Part shown: positions 26,900 through 35,230 of the stretch, piece by piece
How the letters are laid out: each line of letters starts with the position of its first letter
How positions within the stretch are numbered: the first letter of the stretch is position 1
Source of the DNA: an uncultured Flavobacteriaceae bacterium
Lineage (GTDB): Bacteria; Bacteroidota; Bacteroidia; Flavobacteriales; Flavobacteriaceae
NCBI GenBank assembly: GCA_947502495.1
Contig: CANNAC010000001.1
Location: 1 to 64,000 of the forward strand
Length of the DNA stretch: 64,000 nt
Direction of reading: 5' to 3'
The notes under the pieces: model-generated
The model's database searches: none
Seen by the model: the letters and a program-made list of their open reading frames with translations, nothing else
Told to the model about the DNA's origin: nothing
Translations under genes and position numbers: made by a program

Positions 26900-28015
26900 T
26901 TATCTTTTATAGTTATTCATTACTTCTAGTAATTCATCATACATTTTTTTAGCAATAACATCTTTGGTGAAGTTATCTAATAAAAACTGATGTCCATTGG
27001 TCGTGAATTTATTTTGAAGTTCTTTATCCTTCAGTAATAATTCTACTTTATCAGCAAAATCCACAGGATTACCTACTTCTGCTAAAAGACCAGTTTCATT
27101 ATCTACAATAACTTCTGGAATTCCTCCTGCATTTGCAGCAACAATAGGAACTCGGCAAGCATAAGATTCTAATAAAACGCCACCTGTTGGTTCGTTATTA
27201 GAAGTAAACATGAATAAATCGAATTCTGGTAAAACTTGGGGAATATCCTTTCTGAACCCGGAGAAAATGATGTGATCATTCAAGTTTTTATCACTAACCA
27301 TTTGTTTGATTTCCGCTTCTAGCTTTCCTTCTCCAATTAAAATATACTTGGCTTTTATGTTGTTTCGTTTTACTAAAATTTCAACCGCATCTACCCAAGT
27401 AAAATGGTCTTTAAAGCCAGCAAAAGCAGCAATATTTCCAATTATTTTATAGTCTGAAGGAATGTTATATTCTTTATGTAACAAACCGTTTTTTTCTTGT
27501 TTCGTAAACTTGTGTACATCGGTAACACTACCAACAACGCACATTTTACTTGTGTCTTTTACAGCAAATTTTAAAACATCGACCACAGGTTGCGATACAC
27601 AAATTATTTTTTTGATGCCTTTGTAATTGTATTTCCATTTTCTTAACAGATTAGAATCTACACGTCTAATTAAGGTTCTACATAATACCAAAGGAGCAGG
27701 AAGTTTGTAGAATAAATGCGCTAAAACAGCCAAAGTATGTGCTTTACTGTTATGCATAAAAACAACATCAATTTTTTTGTCTTTTACAATTTGTGCTAGT
27801 TGTTTTGCAAAACCCAAATCATATTCCGATTTGTAATCAAACCCAATTACTTGCATGTTTTTTTCTTTAGCAACATCGTGAATAGGCGTGTTGTTGGCAC
27901 AAATAATATATTGATCTTCTACATAATTCTTTTCTTTAAAGGCTTCGTATAAATAAATAATTTTTTGTTCATGACCTCTCCAAACGCCAGATGCAGTAAT
28001 CTGTAATAATCTCAT
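26900..28015 (-). CDS. Glycosyltransferase family 4 protein
   Basis: 371 residues from the ATG at 28015, which gives MRLLQITASGVWRGHEQK, the normal GT-B N-terminus; an ATG at 28057 would add 14 odd residues. The C-terminal donor-binding half has IIGNIAAFAGFKDHFTWVDA, YILIGEGKLEAEI, IIFSGFRKDI and the EX7E-like TSNNEPTGGVLLESYA. GT4 enzymes transfer a sugar from a nucleotide-sugar, with retention, to a lipid-linked or LPS acceptor. It is divergent from the WaaP-like gene at 28115. Confidence 0.92.
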   Translation of the reverse strand: MRLLQITASGVWRGHEQKIIYLYEAFKEKNYVEDQYIICANNTPIHDVAKEKNMQVIGFDYKSEYDLGFAKQLAQIVKDKKIDVVFMHNSKAHTLAVLAHLFYKLPAPLVLCRTLIRRVDSNLLRKWKYNYKGIKKIICVSQPVVDVLKFAVKDTSKMCVVGSVTDVHKFTKQEKNGLLHKEYNIPSDYKIIGNIAAFAGFKDHFTWVDAVEILVKRNNIKAKYILIGEGKLEAEIKQMVSDKNLNDHIIFSGFRKDIPQVLPEFDLFMFTSNNEPTGGVLLESYACRVPIVAANAGGIPEVIVDNETGLLAEVGNPVDFADKVELLLKDKELQNKFTTNGHQFLLDNFTKDVIAKKMYDELLEVMNNYKR

Positions 28016-28114
28016 AGTTATATTCAATAGTATTGTGTACAAAGTAATTAAAAACATTTAATAACAGCTTTGTTTTTTTAGATTAATAACCCGTAAAATT
28101 TGTAATATTGCAAG

Positions 28115-28873
28115 ATGCAAACGGTATATCAAGACATCTATAAAAAGCACCAAGAAAAATTGGACCATTTCATTAGTAATTTTAATGATTTAGGAACGCA
28201 ATTTGGTAAGGCAGATAGAAATGTTATTAAATTATTTGAACTAGAAGGAGAAACGATAAATATTAAATCGTTTAAAGTGCCAAATATATTTAATCAAATC
28301 GCTTATAAGTTTTTTAGAAAAAGTAAAGCACAGCGTTCTTTTGAGTATGCTTCTAAGATAAAAGATTTAGGAATTGGAACACCACAACCAATTGCTTATT
28401 ATGAGTTTGCAACGCCTTTTCTATTTAAAAAGAGCTTTTATATTAGTGCACATTTAGATTGTGATTTAACGTATAGAGAGCTTACAAGAGATTTAAATTA
28501 TCCCGATCACGAAGCTATACTGAGAGCTTTTACAAGGTTTACCTATAAATTGCATGAAAATAATATTAACTTTTTAGATCATTCACCAGGAAATACATTA
28601 ATTAAAAAAGTAGGTGATGCGTACCAATTTTATTTGGTAGATTTAAATAGGATGGAATTTAAGCCCATGTCCTTTGAAACAAGAATAAAGAATTTCTCTA
28701 GACTTACCGTACACCAATCTATTGTGGAAACGATGAGTGATGAATATGCTAAGATTTCAGGAGAAGACTATACGAAAGTGTTTCGCTTCATGTGGAAGGA
28801 AACAGAAGCTTTTCAAGAGAAGTTTAAACGAAAAAAACGTTTGAAAAAGAAATTGAAATTCTGGAAAAAGTAA
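28115..28873 (+). CDS. WaaP/Kdo-kinase-like (LPS sugar kinase) protein
   Basis: 252 residues. Kinase-like marks are the catalytic loop LDHSPGNTLI (HxxxxN) and the Mg site YLVDLNRMEF in place of DFG. IKSFKVPNIFNQIAYKFFRK supplies a candidate ATP-binding Lys. The C-terminus is very basic (KFKRKKRLKKKLKFWKK), which fits binding to the anionic inner leaflet. The family phosphorylates Kdo or heptose of the LPS core. It is the only plus-strand gene within the polysaccharide group. Confidence 0.8.
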   Translation: MQTVYQDIYKKHQEKLDHFISNFNDLGTQFGKADRNVIKLFELEGETINIKSFKVPNIFNQIAYKFFRKSKAQRSFEYASKIKDLGIGTPQPIAYYEFATPFLFKKSFYISAHLDCDLTYRELTRDLNYPDHEAILRAFTRFTYKLHENNINFLDHSPGNTLIKKVGDAYQFYLVDLNRMEFKPMSFETRIKNFSRLTVHQSIVETMSDEYAKISGEDYTKVFRFMWKETEAFQEKFKRKKRLKKKLKFWKK

Positions 28874-28890
28874 TCTTGAAGAATCAAGAA

Positions 28891-29646
28891 CTATTCTCTT
28901 CCTCTACGTAATAGCCAAAGTTTTAAATAGCGCATAAAAACTACATAAGCTTGTATGGTACCAATAGTAAAACCAACAAGGCCGTCTAAAAAACCTCTTT
29001 GCATGATATAGTGTTTAAAAAAACCATAAAAGGGTTTAATCACAAAATGATAAGGTGTTAGTTTTCCTGTTTTTTTATCGTAATCTTTTGCTTGCCACCA
29101 TGCATAACGATTCATTTTTTCTAAATACTTATCAAAAGTAATATACGTGTTATGGTAAAATTTGTTTTCTAATTTACCAATAGTACCATCTACTTTAATC
29201 TCGGCATGCACGTGTTTATCTTCATAAGTACATGAATCCCTTTTAAAAAGACGAATAACTTTGTCATTTCTCCAACCACTATAATGCACGCGTTCCCCCA
29301 TAAAATGGTTCATTCTACCAATCCAATAGGCAGTATGTTCTATTTCTGGTTGTTTTAATTTGGCCTGAATTTCTTCTTTTAGTTCTGGAGTAACACGTTC
29401 ATCTGCATCTACCAATAAAATCCATTCGTGTTTTGCTTGTGGAATGGCCCAATTTTTTTGCGAAGCAGAATAGGCATACTCACGACGAATAACTTTAGTT
29501 GCTAATTCTTGTGCTTTTTCAAAAGTACCATCGGTACTAAAACTATCTACTATTAAAATTTCGTCCGCAAAACTTACAGACGCAATAACAGCTTCTATAT
29601 TATGAATTTCATTTCCTGTAGGAATAATTGCCGTTAGTTTATTCAT
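28891..29646 (-). CDS. Glycosyltransferase family 2 (WaaE/KdtX-like)
   Basis: 251 residues. The GT-A head reads LTAIIPTGNEIHNIEAVIAS, ADEILIVDSFSTDGT and the metal-binding WILLVDADERV. ERVHYSGWRNDKVIRLFKR and the acidic HAEIKVDG segment are typical of the WaaE/KdtX subgroup, which adds a glucose to the LPS inner core. The C-terminus is amphipathic and basic (GTIQAYVVFMRYLKLWLLRR). Its start overlaps the end of the upstream gene by eight bases, so translation is coupled. Confidence 0.9.
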   Translation of the reverse strand: MNKLTAIIPTGNEIHNIEAVIASVSFADEILIVDSFSTDGTFEKAQELATKVIRREYAYSASQKNWAIPQAKHEWILLVDADERVTPELKEEIQAKLKQPEIEHTAYWIGRMNHFMGERVHYSGWRNDKVIRLFKRDSCTYEDKHVHAEIKVDGTIGKLENKFYHNTYITFDKYLEKMNRYAWWQAKDYDKKTGKLTPYHFVIKPFYGFFKHYIMQRGFLDGLVGFTIGTIQAYVVFMRYLKLWLLRRGRE

Positions 29647-30721
29647 TCGTTTTAAGTAAAGTATATGCCTTGTTATAGCTTTTAAAAGTAAAGTAGTTTA
29701 AACGTTTTCGCATTTTATACTTTCGTACCAAATTTAAGGGTTTTTGTTTTAAATCCCTTTTATCTTTATGTAAAAATGAAATGGAAGCGTCAATAATACG
29801 TTGGCTAGATTTCCCGTCAAAATAAGGATGTAAATCTTGAAGAAAATGCGTGATGTTTTGGATTAAATCTTCCGGATACGACAAAGCTTCTTGAAACGTT
29901 TTTTCTAAACTAGCAGCTTTATCTGCATGTAATAAATAGTCGTGTTTAAAAGTATGATTAAAAGTAACGACTGGCTTTTTTTGCAATAAAAATTCTTGAA
30001 TTGCCGAAGTGGTATCTGCAAACATAATATCCGCTTGTTTATATAAAGGAATTAAATCCGTAGTGTTGAAAAATTTAAAATTGGCATTATTTATGGCTTT
30101 CCATTTACTAACAATAGCTTCTGGTAGTTTTGGATGTAAAACCATAATAAAATTAAAAATTCCTGCTGTAGATAATCTTTTAATTTCTTGGTAAACGGAA
30201 TCGTTGTATGCTAGACTTAAGCTTTCCGTAAATGTAGAAGCAATCATAATGGTATTATTGCTTTCTCTTTTTTCTATTGGAAATAAAGGATCTACTTTGC
30301 TCCAGCCCGTTTCTACAACTTCAAAATATCTGTGTTTTTCTTGTTGCGCTTTAAAACCGCTGGTAGTTGAAGGACCTTGGGTACAATATAAATCGAAAAA
30401 ACCACGAAGTCTAAAATGAGCGAAAGTGTTTTTCTTAGACGGTCTTTTTTGCGCGTTAAAACCATGAAATATCTGCACTTTCAATCCAGTAATAAAATCG
30501 GCAACGCTATCTGTTGCTGTCAATACAACATCCGGTTTATATGCAATAACTTCTTGAATTGTTGCTAAAGCATTTTCTTTTTCCTGAATAGCTTTTTTGC
30601 CATCGGCAATATCAGCAAACCACTTTACGGTATAGCCTCGCTTGTTGATTTCCTTTTCTAAAGGCGTACCAATTGGCAGTGCATAACTGTAGGAGATATA
30701 AATTAAAAATTTATAATTCAT
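29639..30721 (-). CDS. CDP-glycerol glycerophosphotransferase-like (TagB/TagF-type) protein
   Basis: 360 residues. The family marks are VLTATDSVADFI, FHGFNAQKRPSKKN (the HG motif), GWSKVDPLFP, VLHPKLPEA and IMFADTTSAIQEFLLQKKPVVTFNH, which match the GT-B fold of teichoic-acid polymerase relatives. In Gram-negatives such proteins add a polyol phosphate or sugar to surface glycans; no CDP-glycerol synthesis gene is visible in this window. It is two bases downstream of the GT9 gene and overlaps the GT2 gene. Confidence 0.82.
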   Translation of the reverse strand: MNYKFLIYISYSYALPIGTPLEKEINKRGYTVKWFADIADGKKAIQEKENALATIQEVIAYKPDVVLTATDSVADFITGLKVQIFHGFNAQKRPSKKNTFAHFRLRGFFDLYCTQGPSTTSGFKAQQEKHRYFEVVETGWSKVDPLFPIEKRESNNTIMIASTFTESLSLAYNDSVYQEIKRLSTAGIFNFIMVLHPKLPEAIVSKWKAINNANFKFFNTTDLIPLYKQADIMFADTTSAIQEFLLQKKPVVTFNHTFKHDYLLHADKAASLEKTFQEALSYPEDLIQNITHFLQDLHPYFDGKSSQRIIDASISFLHKDKRDLKQKPLNLVRKYKMRKRLNYFTFKSYNKAYTLLKTNE

Positions 30722-30723
30722 GA

Positions 30724-31776
30724 TTATAAGTTACTTAAAAAATTTTTAAGAGCTGGTTTTATAAATTCTGGTTTAAGCTTTAAATAATAGGATTCCGGAT
30801 TTTTTTTAGCTTCCGTTTTATCCGTTTCATTATAGGAAATATAATCCGATAAATGTATCGCAACATTATTTCCTGGTTCGTTTTCACTAAACCAATTCGC
30901 CTTGTTTAAATAAGGTGAAAAAATAGTAAAAGTAGGAATGTTTAATGCTTTTGCCATATTATTTGCACCGCCTTCGTTTCCTATTAAAGCATCACATTGT
31001 TGTGTGATTGCTAGAAATTCTCTTAAACTTTTTCCAAAGACATCAAAATAAATATGTTTTTGTGTTTCGGGTAAACAATAGTCATAAATAGCTTGCGCTT
31101 CTTCTTCCTGTTTGGGTATATAATTAAAGAGTATTTGTGCGTCCTTTTTGTGTTCCACCAAGGTATCTAATAAGATAGCCATGTATTTTGCAGGATAGGT
31201 TTTAATAGCGCTGCTGCCCAAAACGCTAATCATATATAAAGGCTTGCTACTTTGTATTTGAGACGTTTCTAAATATTTTTTAGCGGTAGTGATTTCTTTT
31301 AGTTTTAAATAAATTTTAGGAACTCTATTTTTAAAAGGAATACCTAACGGTTCTAAAAGTCTTAAGCGGTTTTCAATAGCTAAGCTTGCGTTGTTTTCGG
31401 GCTTTTTTATGCGTGAAATAGGATGTGTCAAAACAAAAGCAGTATGTTTTTTATAGTATGCAATTTTTATTTTAGCGGAAGTAAATCTACTAATAAGTGT
31501 GCTGCTTAACTTACCATAAACATCAATAACCAAATCGTATTTTTTCTTTTTTAGTGTTTTTAGGAAGCGATAAAATGCAATTTTGCTTTTCTCCATTTCA
31601 GGAGTAATAAAAATAAAATTATCTATAAACGGATTATTTTCTACTACCGCGTAGGTATGCGAATTAATCACATAATCTAGTTGCCCATCCGGATATTTTG
31701 CCCGTAATGCTTCAAACAGAATACTGCTTGTTAGTACATCTCCAATCATTTTTTGTTGAACAACTAGTATCTTCAA
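30724..31776 (-). CDS. Glycosyltransferase family 9 (LPS heptosyltransferase-like)
   Basis: 350 residues. The start is a TTG at 31776 giving MKILVVQQKMIGDVLTSSIL, the usual GT9 N-terminus. YDLVIDVYGKLSSTLISRFT and CDALIGNEGGANNMAKALNIP are the acceptor- and donor-binding signatures of ADP-heptose:LPS heptosyltransferases. It builds the LPS inner core at the cytoplasmic face. It heads the three-gene run that continues to 28891. Confidence 0.92.
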   Translation of the reverse strand: MKILVVQQKMIGDVLTSSILFEALRAKYPDGQLDYVINSHTYAVVENNPFIDNFIFITPEMEKSKIAFYRFLKTLKKKKYDLVIDVYGKLSSTLISRFTSAKIKIAYYKKHTAFVLTHPISRIKKPENNASLAIENRLRLLEPLGIPFKNRVPKIYLKLKEITTAKKYLETSQIQSSKPLYMISVLGSSAIKTYPAKYMAILLDTLVEHKKDAQILFNYIPKQEEEAQAIYDYCLPETQKHIYFDVFGKSLREFLAITQQCDALIGNEGGANNMAKALNIPTFTIFSPYLNKANWFSENEPGNNVAIHLSDYISYNETDKTEAKKNPESYYLKLKPEFIKPALKNFLSNL

Positions 31777-31801
31777 ACGCTAAGACTTATTTTAATATTA
31801 A

Positions 31802-31831
31802 TAAAATCTTAGTAAGTATTGCTTACTAAGA
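31802..31831 (-). terminator. Terminator-like hairpin after dapD
   Basis: A 9-bp perfect stem (31808-31816 with 31822-31830) is followed by TTTT on the minus strand. The T-run is short. Confidence 0.6.
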
Positions 31832-31850
31832 CTGGATATTGCTAACTATT

Positions 31851-32666
31851 TTAAACCGCTACATCATATTCACGTAACGCATCATTTAAAGATGTTTTTT
31901 TATTGGTGCTTTCTTTTCGTTTTCCAATAATTAAAGCACAAGGTACTTGAAATTCGCCAGCCTTAAATTTTTTGGTATAACTACCAGGAATTACAACAGA
32001 ACGAGCAGGTACAACACCTTTAGTTTCTACTGGTTCGTCTCCAGTAACATCTATAATTTTTGTGCTCATCGTTAATACTACATTTGCACCTAAAACCGCT
32101 TCTTTTTCAACACGAACACCTTCTACAACAATACAACGAGAACCAATAAAAGCACCATCTTCAATAATAACTGGAGCGGCTTGTAAAGGCTCTAAAACGC
32201 CACCAATACCAACACCACCAGAAAGGTGTACATTTTTACCAATTTGTGCACAACTACCAACGGTTGCCCAAGTATCTACCATCGTACCTTCGTCTACAAA
32301 AGCACCAATATTTACATAACTTGGCATTAAAATAGTTCCAGGAGCAATGTATGCGCCATGTCTTGCAACGGCATGAGGCACCACACGAATTCCTTTTTCT
32401 GCATATCCCGTTTTTAACGGAATTTTATCATGATACTCAAAAATTCCAACTTCAAAAGTTTCCATTTTCTGAATAGGGAAATATAAAACTACAGCTTTTT
32501 TTACCCATTCGTTTACTTGCCACCCTGTAGCAGTAGGTTCTGCAACGCGAAGTTTTCCTAGGTCTAATAAGTTTACAACCTCTCTAATTGCAGATGTGGT
32601 TTGTGGTTCTTTTAATAATTCTCTATCGTTCCAAGCGGATTCTATTAGCTGTTGTAATTCTTTCAT
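31851..32666 (-). CDS. dapD: 2,3,4,5-tetrahydropyridine-2,6-dicarboxylate N-succinyltransferase
   Basis: 271 residues, the normal DapD length. It acylates tetrahydrodipicolinate in the succinylase branch of lysine and meso-diaminopimelate synthesis. The left-handed beta-helix is seen as hexapeptides (YIAPGTILMPSYVNIGAFVD, NVHLSGGVGIGGVLEP, IEDGAFIGSRCIVVEGVRV). RVVPHAVARHGAYI and VVPARSVVIPGSY are family signatures. Its promoter appears to be in the 32722-32737 divergent element shared with ruvX. Confidence 0.96.
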   Translation of the reverse strand: MKELQQLIESAWNDRELLKEPQTTSAIREVVNLLDLGKLRVAEPTATGWQVNEWVKKAVVLYFPIQKMETFEVGIFEYHDKIPLKTGYAEKGIRVVPHAVARHGAYIAPGTILMPSYVNIGAFVDEGTMVDTWATVGSCAQIGKNVHLSGGVGIGGVLEPLQAAPVIIEDGAFIGSRCIVVEGVRVEKEAVLGANVVLTMSTKIIDVTGDEPVETKGVVPARSVVIPGSYTKKFKAGEFQVPCALIIGKRKESTNKKTSLNDALREYDVAV

Positions 32667-32721
32667 TGCAAATTATATTTTCATTTCCGTTAAAGCGGAA
32701 ACCTCTTTTGGTTTAACATTT

Positions 32722-32737
32722 TACTTTTGCAAAGATA
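32722..32737. promoter_or_regulatory. Overlapping divergent -7 elements between dapD and ruvX
   Basis: TACTTTTG on the plus strand (32722-32729) abuts TATCTTTG on the minus strand (32730-32737), so the 16 bases form a near palindrome with both halves fitting TAnnTTTG. The minus element points to dapD; the plus one to ruvX. No good -33 TTG was found for either. A second plus-strand -7 candidate, TAAATTTG at 32810-32817, is eight bases before the ruvX ATG. Confidence 0.4.
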
Positions 32738-32824
32738 AATCTATAATTGATAAAAGTAAATGGTTACTATAAAAATATGGGATAGCTACTGAAGCTTAAA
32801 AATTAAGTTTAAATTTGCAGCATT

Positions 32825-33235
32825 ATGAAAAGAATATTAGCATTAGATTTTGGTACGAAAAGAACAGGAATTGCAGTAACCGATGAGTTGCAAATTATAG
32901 CTTCTGGTTTAACTACAGTGCACACTAAAGAATTAATTTCTTTTCTAAAGGAATATTTTATTTCTGAAAAAGTAGGACTTGTTGTTATTGGAGAACCAAA
33001 ACAAATGAATAATGAAGTTTCAGAGAGTGAAGCTGCTATTCAAGTTTTTATTAAAAAATTCACGAGTACTTTTCCTGAAATGCCAATGCAGCGTGTAGAC
33101 GAACGTTTTACTTCAAAAATGGCATTTCAAACCATGATAGATTCTGGTTTAAATAAAAAGCAAAGGAAGAATAAAGCTTTGGTAGATGAGATTAGTGCGA
33201 CCATAATTCTGCAAAGTTATTTATATTCAAAGTAA
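32825..33235 (+). CDS. ruvX: Holliday junction resolvase-like RuvX/YqgF
   Basis: 136 residues. The RNase H-fold start is RILALDFGTKRTGIAVTDE, with the catalytic Asp; VVIGEPKQMNNEVSE and VDERFTSKMAF carry further conserved acids; VDEISATIILQSYL is the C-terminal helix with the last Asp. YqgF proteins are required for 16S rRNA 5' processing in E. coli and were first proposed as Holliday junction resolvases. It stands alone, divergent from dapD. Confidence 0.95.
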   Translation: MKRILALDFGTKRTGIAVTDELQIIASGLTTVHTKELISFLKEYFISEKVGLVVIGEPKQMNNEVSESEAAIQVFIKKFTSTFPEMPMQRVDERFTSKMAFQTMIDSGLNKKQRKNKALVDEISATIILQSYLYSK

Positions 33236-33388
33236 GGTTTTTCACAGTTTAGTGCAAGTTTTGATGCGTTTCATCGGTTAAATATGCATTTTGTCAGCGT
33301 TGAACGAGTTTTTCAATACGTTCATCTAATAAAAGTTAGATTCTTAATTGCACGATATATATTTGCCGGAACCCAAATTAATATACAT

Positions 33389-33967
33389 ATGAAAAATTAC
33401 TACTTTACAATGCTAGTATTAGCATTATTCTCTTTTACTCAAATTCAAGCACAATTTTGTCCTCCAACTGGATTTGCAACAGATTCTAATTTATATTTTA
33501 TTTATGACGCAGGAACATCTGCTTGTGTAGACAGACCAACAACAGTAAGTATTGGTGCATCTGTATATACACAAACTTCTTGTGGAGATGAGTTATCCGT
33601 GTATGGATTGACTTCTGGATCTGCTTTGACAGATACAAGTAGTTTTGCTGCAGATTTCGGCTTTTCTATTTGTGAATATACTGGTGGAAATTTATCTGCA
33701 GAAGAATTTGAAATGATTTTTAAAACATTGTTGAAAGTATATCCTAATCCGGTTAAAAGTGGAGATAACTTGAACATTGAATTAGGCGTTAACACTTCTG
33801 TTAAAGTAGAAATATATAACGTTACAGGAAAAAGAATGTTAAGCACAGGTAAATCGGATTTAAGTAGTGTAAGCGTAGATGTTTCTAATTTAGAAAATGG
33901 TATTTACATTGCTCAAATTATTACAGATATGGCAACAATTACTAGAAAAGTAATTATAATGAATTAA
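33389..33967 (+). CDS. Small T9SS type A secreted protein
   Basis: 192 residues from the ATG at 33389, chosen because it gives a normal signal peptide (MKNYYFTMLVLALFSFTQIQAQ); an upstream ATG at 33284 would bury it. The middle (about 25-105, four Cys, AGTSACVDRPTTVSIG) has no match that I recognise. The last 80 residues are a type A sorting domain: VYPNPVKSGDNLNIE, VEIYNVTGKRML, VDVSNLENGIYIAQI, RKVIIMN. Secreted or surface-attached through T9SS; function unknown. A TATATTTG -7 element lies at 33358-33365. Confidence 0.88.
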   Translation: MKNYYFTMLVLALFSFTQIQAQFCPPTGFATDSNLYFIYDAGTSACVDRPTTVSIGASVYTQTSCGDELSVYGLTSGSALTDTSSFAADFGFSICEYTGGNLSAEEFEMIFKTLLKVYPNPVKSGDNLNIELGVNTSVKVEIYNVTGKRMLSTGKSDLSSVSVDVSNLENGIYIAQIITDMATITRKVIIMN

Positions 33968-33989
33968 GTCATAATCCACTATTATATAA

Positions 33990-34019
33990 AGAACTCCTTA
34001 AATTTTAAGGAGTTTTTTT
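33990..34019 (+). terminator. Rho-independent terminator
   Basis: AACTCCTTAA pairs with TTAAGGAGTT and a run of seven T follows. It ends the small type A gene. Confidence 0.85.
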
Positions 34020-34027
34020 ATGCTTTT

Positions 34028-34061
34028 TTGCTAACTAAATTAAGTAAGTATTGTATTTTTG
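34028..34061 (+). promoter_or_regulatory. Promoter: TTG-N23-TATTTTTG
   Basis: TTG (34028-34030) and TATTTTTG (34054-34061) are 23 bases apart, at the upper end of the accepted spacing, and 23 bases upstream of the def ATG. Confidence 0.55.
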
Positions 34062-34084
34062 CATGAAATCACTTAACATACCTC

Positions 34085-34675
34085 ATGATATTACCAATTG
34101 TAGCTTATGGAGATCCTGTTTTAAAAAAAGTAGGAAAAGACATTACTAAAGATTACCCGAAACTAGATGAATTAATTGCTAATATGTACGAAACTATGTA
34201 TGGTGCTTTTGGTCTTGGTTTAGCAGCTCCACAAATTGGACTGCCTATTCGCTTGTTTCTTGTAGACGCAGAACCTTTTGCCGAAGACGAATCTTTTACT
34301 AAAGAAGAACAAGAAGCGTTTAAAGGATTTAAAAAGACTTTTATTAATCCGAGAATTCTAGAAGAAAAAGGAGATGAATGGGCTTTTAGTGAAGGTTGTT
34401 TAAGTATTCCGGATGTGAGAGAAGATGTTTTTAGAAAACCAGAGATTACTATTGAGTATTTTGATGAAAGCTTTGAAAAGCACACCGAAACATACGATGG
34501 TTTAATTGCTCGAGTGATACAACATGAGTATGACCATATTGAAGGTGTTTTATTTACAGACAAGCTATCTTCTTTAAAAAAGCGTTTAATTAAAGGGAAA
34601 CTAGCTAACATATCTAAAGGAAAAATAGGCATAGATTATAAAATGCGATTTCCTAACCAAAAAAAGAAACGATAA
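34085..34675 (+). CDS. def: Peptide deformylase
   Basis: 196 residues. It removes the N-formyl group from new proteins. All three motifs are present: GLGLAAPQIG (about 42-51), EGCLSIP (about 107-113) with the metal-binding Cys, and QHEYDH (about 150-155), with both His ligands and the catalytic Glu. It heads a plus-strand run with the DUF5606 gene and mazG. Confidence 0.97.
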   Translation: MILPIVAYGDPVLKKVGKDITKDYPKLDELIANMYETMYGAFGLGLAAPQIGLPIRLFLVDAEPFAEDESFTKEEQEAFKGFKKTFINPRILEEKGDEWAFSEGCLSIPDVREDVFRKPEITIEYFDESFEKHTETYDGLIARVIQHEYDHIEGVLFTDKLSSLKKRLIKGKLANISKGKIGIDYKMRFPNQKKKR

Positions 34676-34731
34676 AATTTGTTTTGCAATTGCAAACACT
34701 TGATATTTGCCATCGTTAAAAAAATAAGTAT

Positions 34732-35151
34732 ATGAGTTTAGATAAAGTATTATCCATTTCAGGGAAGCCAGGATTATATAAATTAGTAGCACAAACACGT
34801 GGTGGTTTTATAGCAGAATCTTTATTAGACAAAAAAAAGATTTCTGTTAATATGCAACATAATGTTAGCATATTAAGTGAAATAGCTATTTACACATTAC
34901 AAGAAGAATTACCTTTAAGAGAAGTTTTAAATAAAATAAAAACGAAAGAAAACGGTAAGCCAACTTCTGTAAGTCATAAAGAAAGTAAAGACAAATTAGA
35001 AGAATACTTTTTTGAAGTGTTACCTGATTATGATGAAGATAGAGTATACGCTAGTGATATTAAAAAAATTATTCAATGGTATAATTTATTAGAAAAGCAT
35101 AATATGTTAGACTTTGATAAAGTGGAAAAATCTTCAGACGAAGAAGAATAA
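34732..35151 (+). CDS. DUF5606-family conserved protein
   Basis: 139 residues, no signal peptide. LDKVLSISGKPGLYKLVAQT, GGFIAESLLDKKKI and YTLQEELPLREVLNKI match a small family seen in Bacteroidota (DUF5606 as I recall). The C-terminal half (YFFEVLPDYDEDRVYASDIK, KIIQWYNLLEKHNMLDF) is a second conserved segment, and the end is acidic. Function unknown. It follows def by 56 bases and is followed by a terminator, so it may be in the def message. Confidence 0.8.
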   Translation: MSLDKVLSISGKPGLYKLVAQTRGGFIAESLLDKKKISVNMQHNVSILSEIAIYTLQEELPLREVLNKIKTKENGKPTSVSHKESKDKLEEYFFEVLPDYDEDRVYASDIKKIIQWYNLLEKHNMLDFDKVEKSSDEEE

Positions 35152-35173
35152 CATTTTTCAACTATAATATTTT

Positions 35174-35205
35174 AAAAATCCAACTCCTGTAGTTGGATTT
35201 TTTGT
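35174..35205 (+). terminator. Rho-independent terminator
   Basis: AAATCCAACT (35176-35185) pairs with AGTTGGATTT (35191-35200), with a T-run to 35203. It ends the DUF5606 gene. Confidence 0.85.
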
Positions 35206-35230
35206 TTGTAAATTTACCAAAATCCGAGAT

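Noticed and set aside
33502-33846. 114-codon open frame antisense to the small type A protein
   Set aside because: The plus strand has a signal peptide and a sorting domain; the antisense frame has neither.
34153-34632. 159-codon open frame antisense to def
   Set aside because: All three deformylase motifs are on the plus strand; the antisense product is Ser-rich and has no signal.
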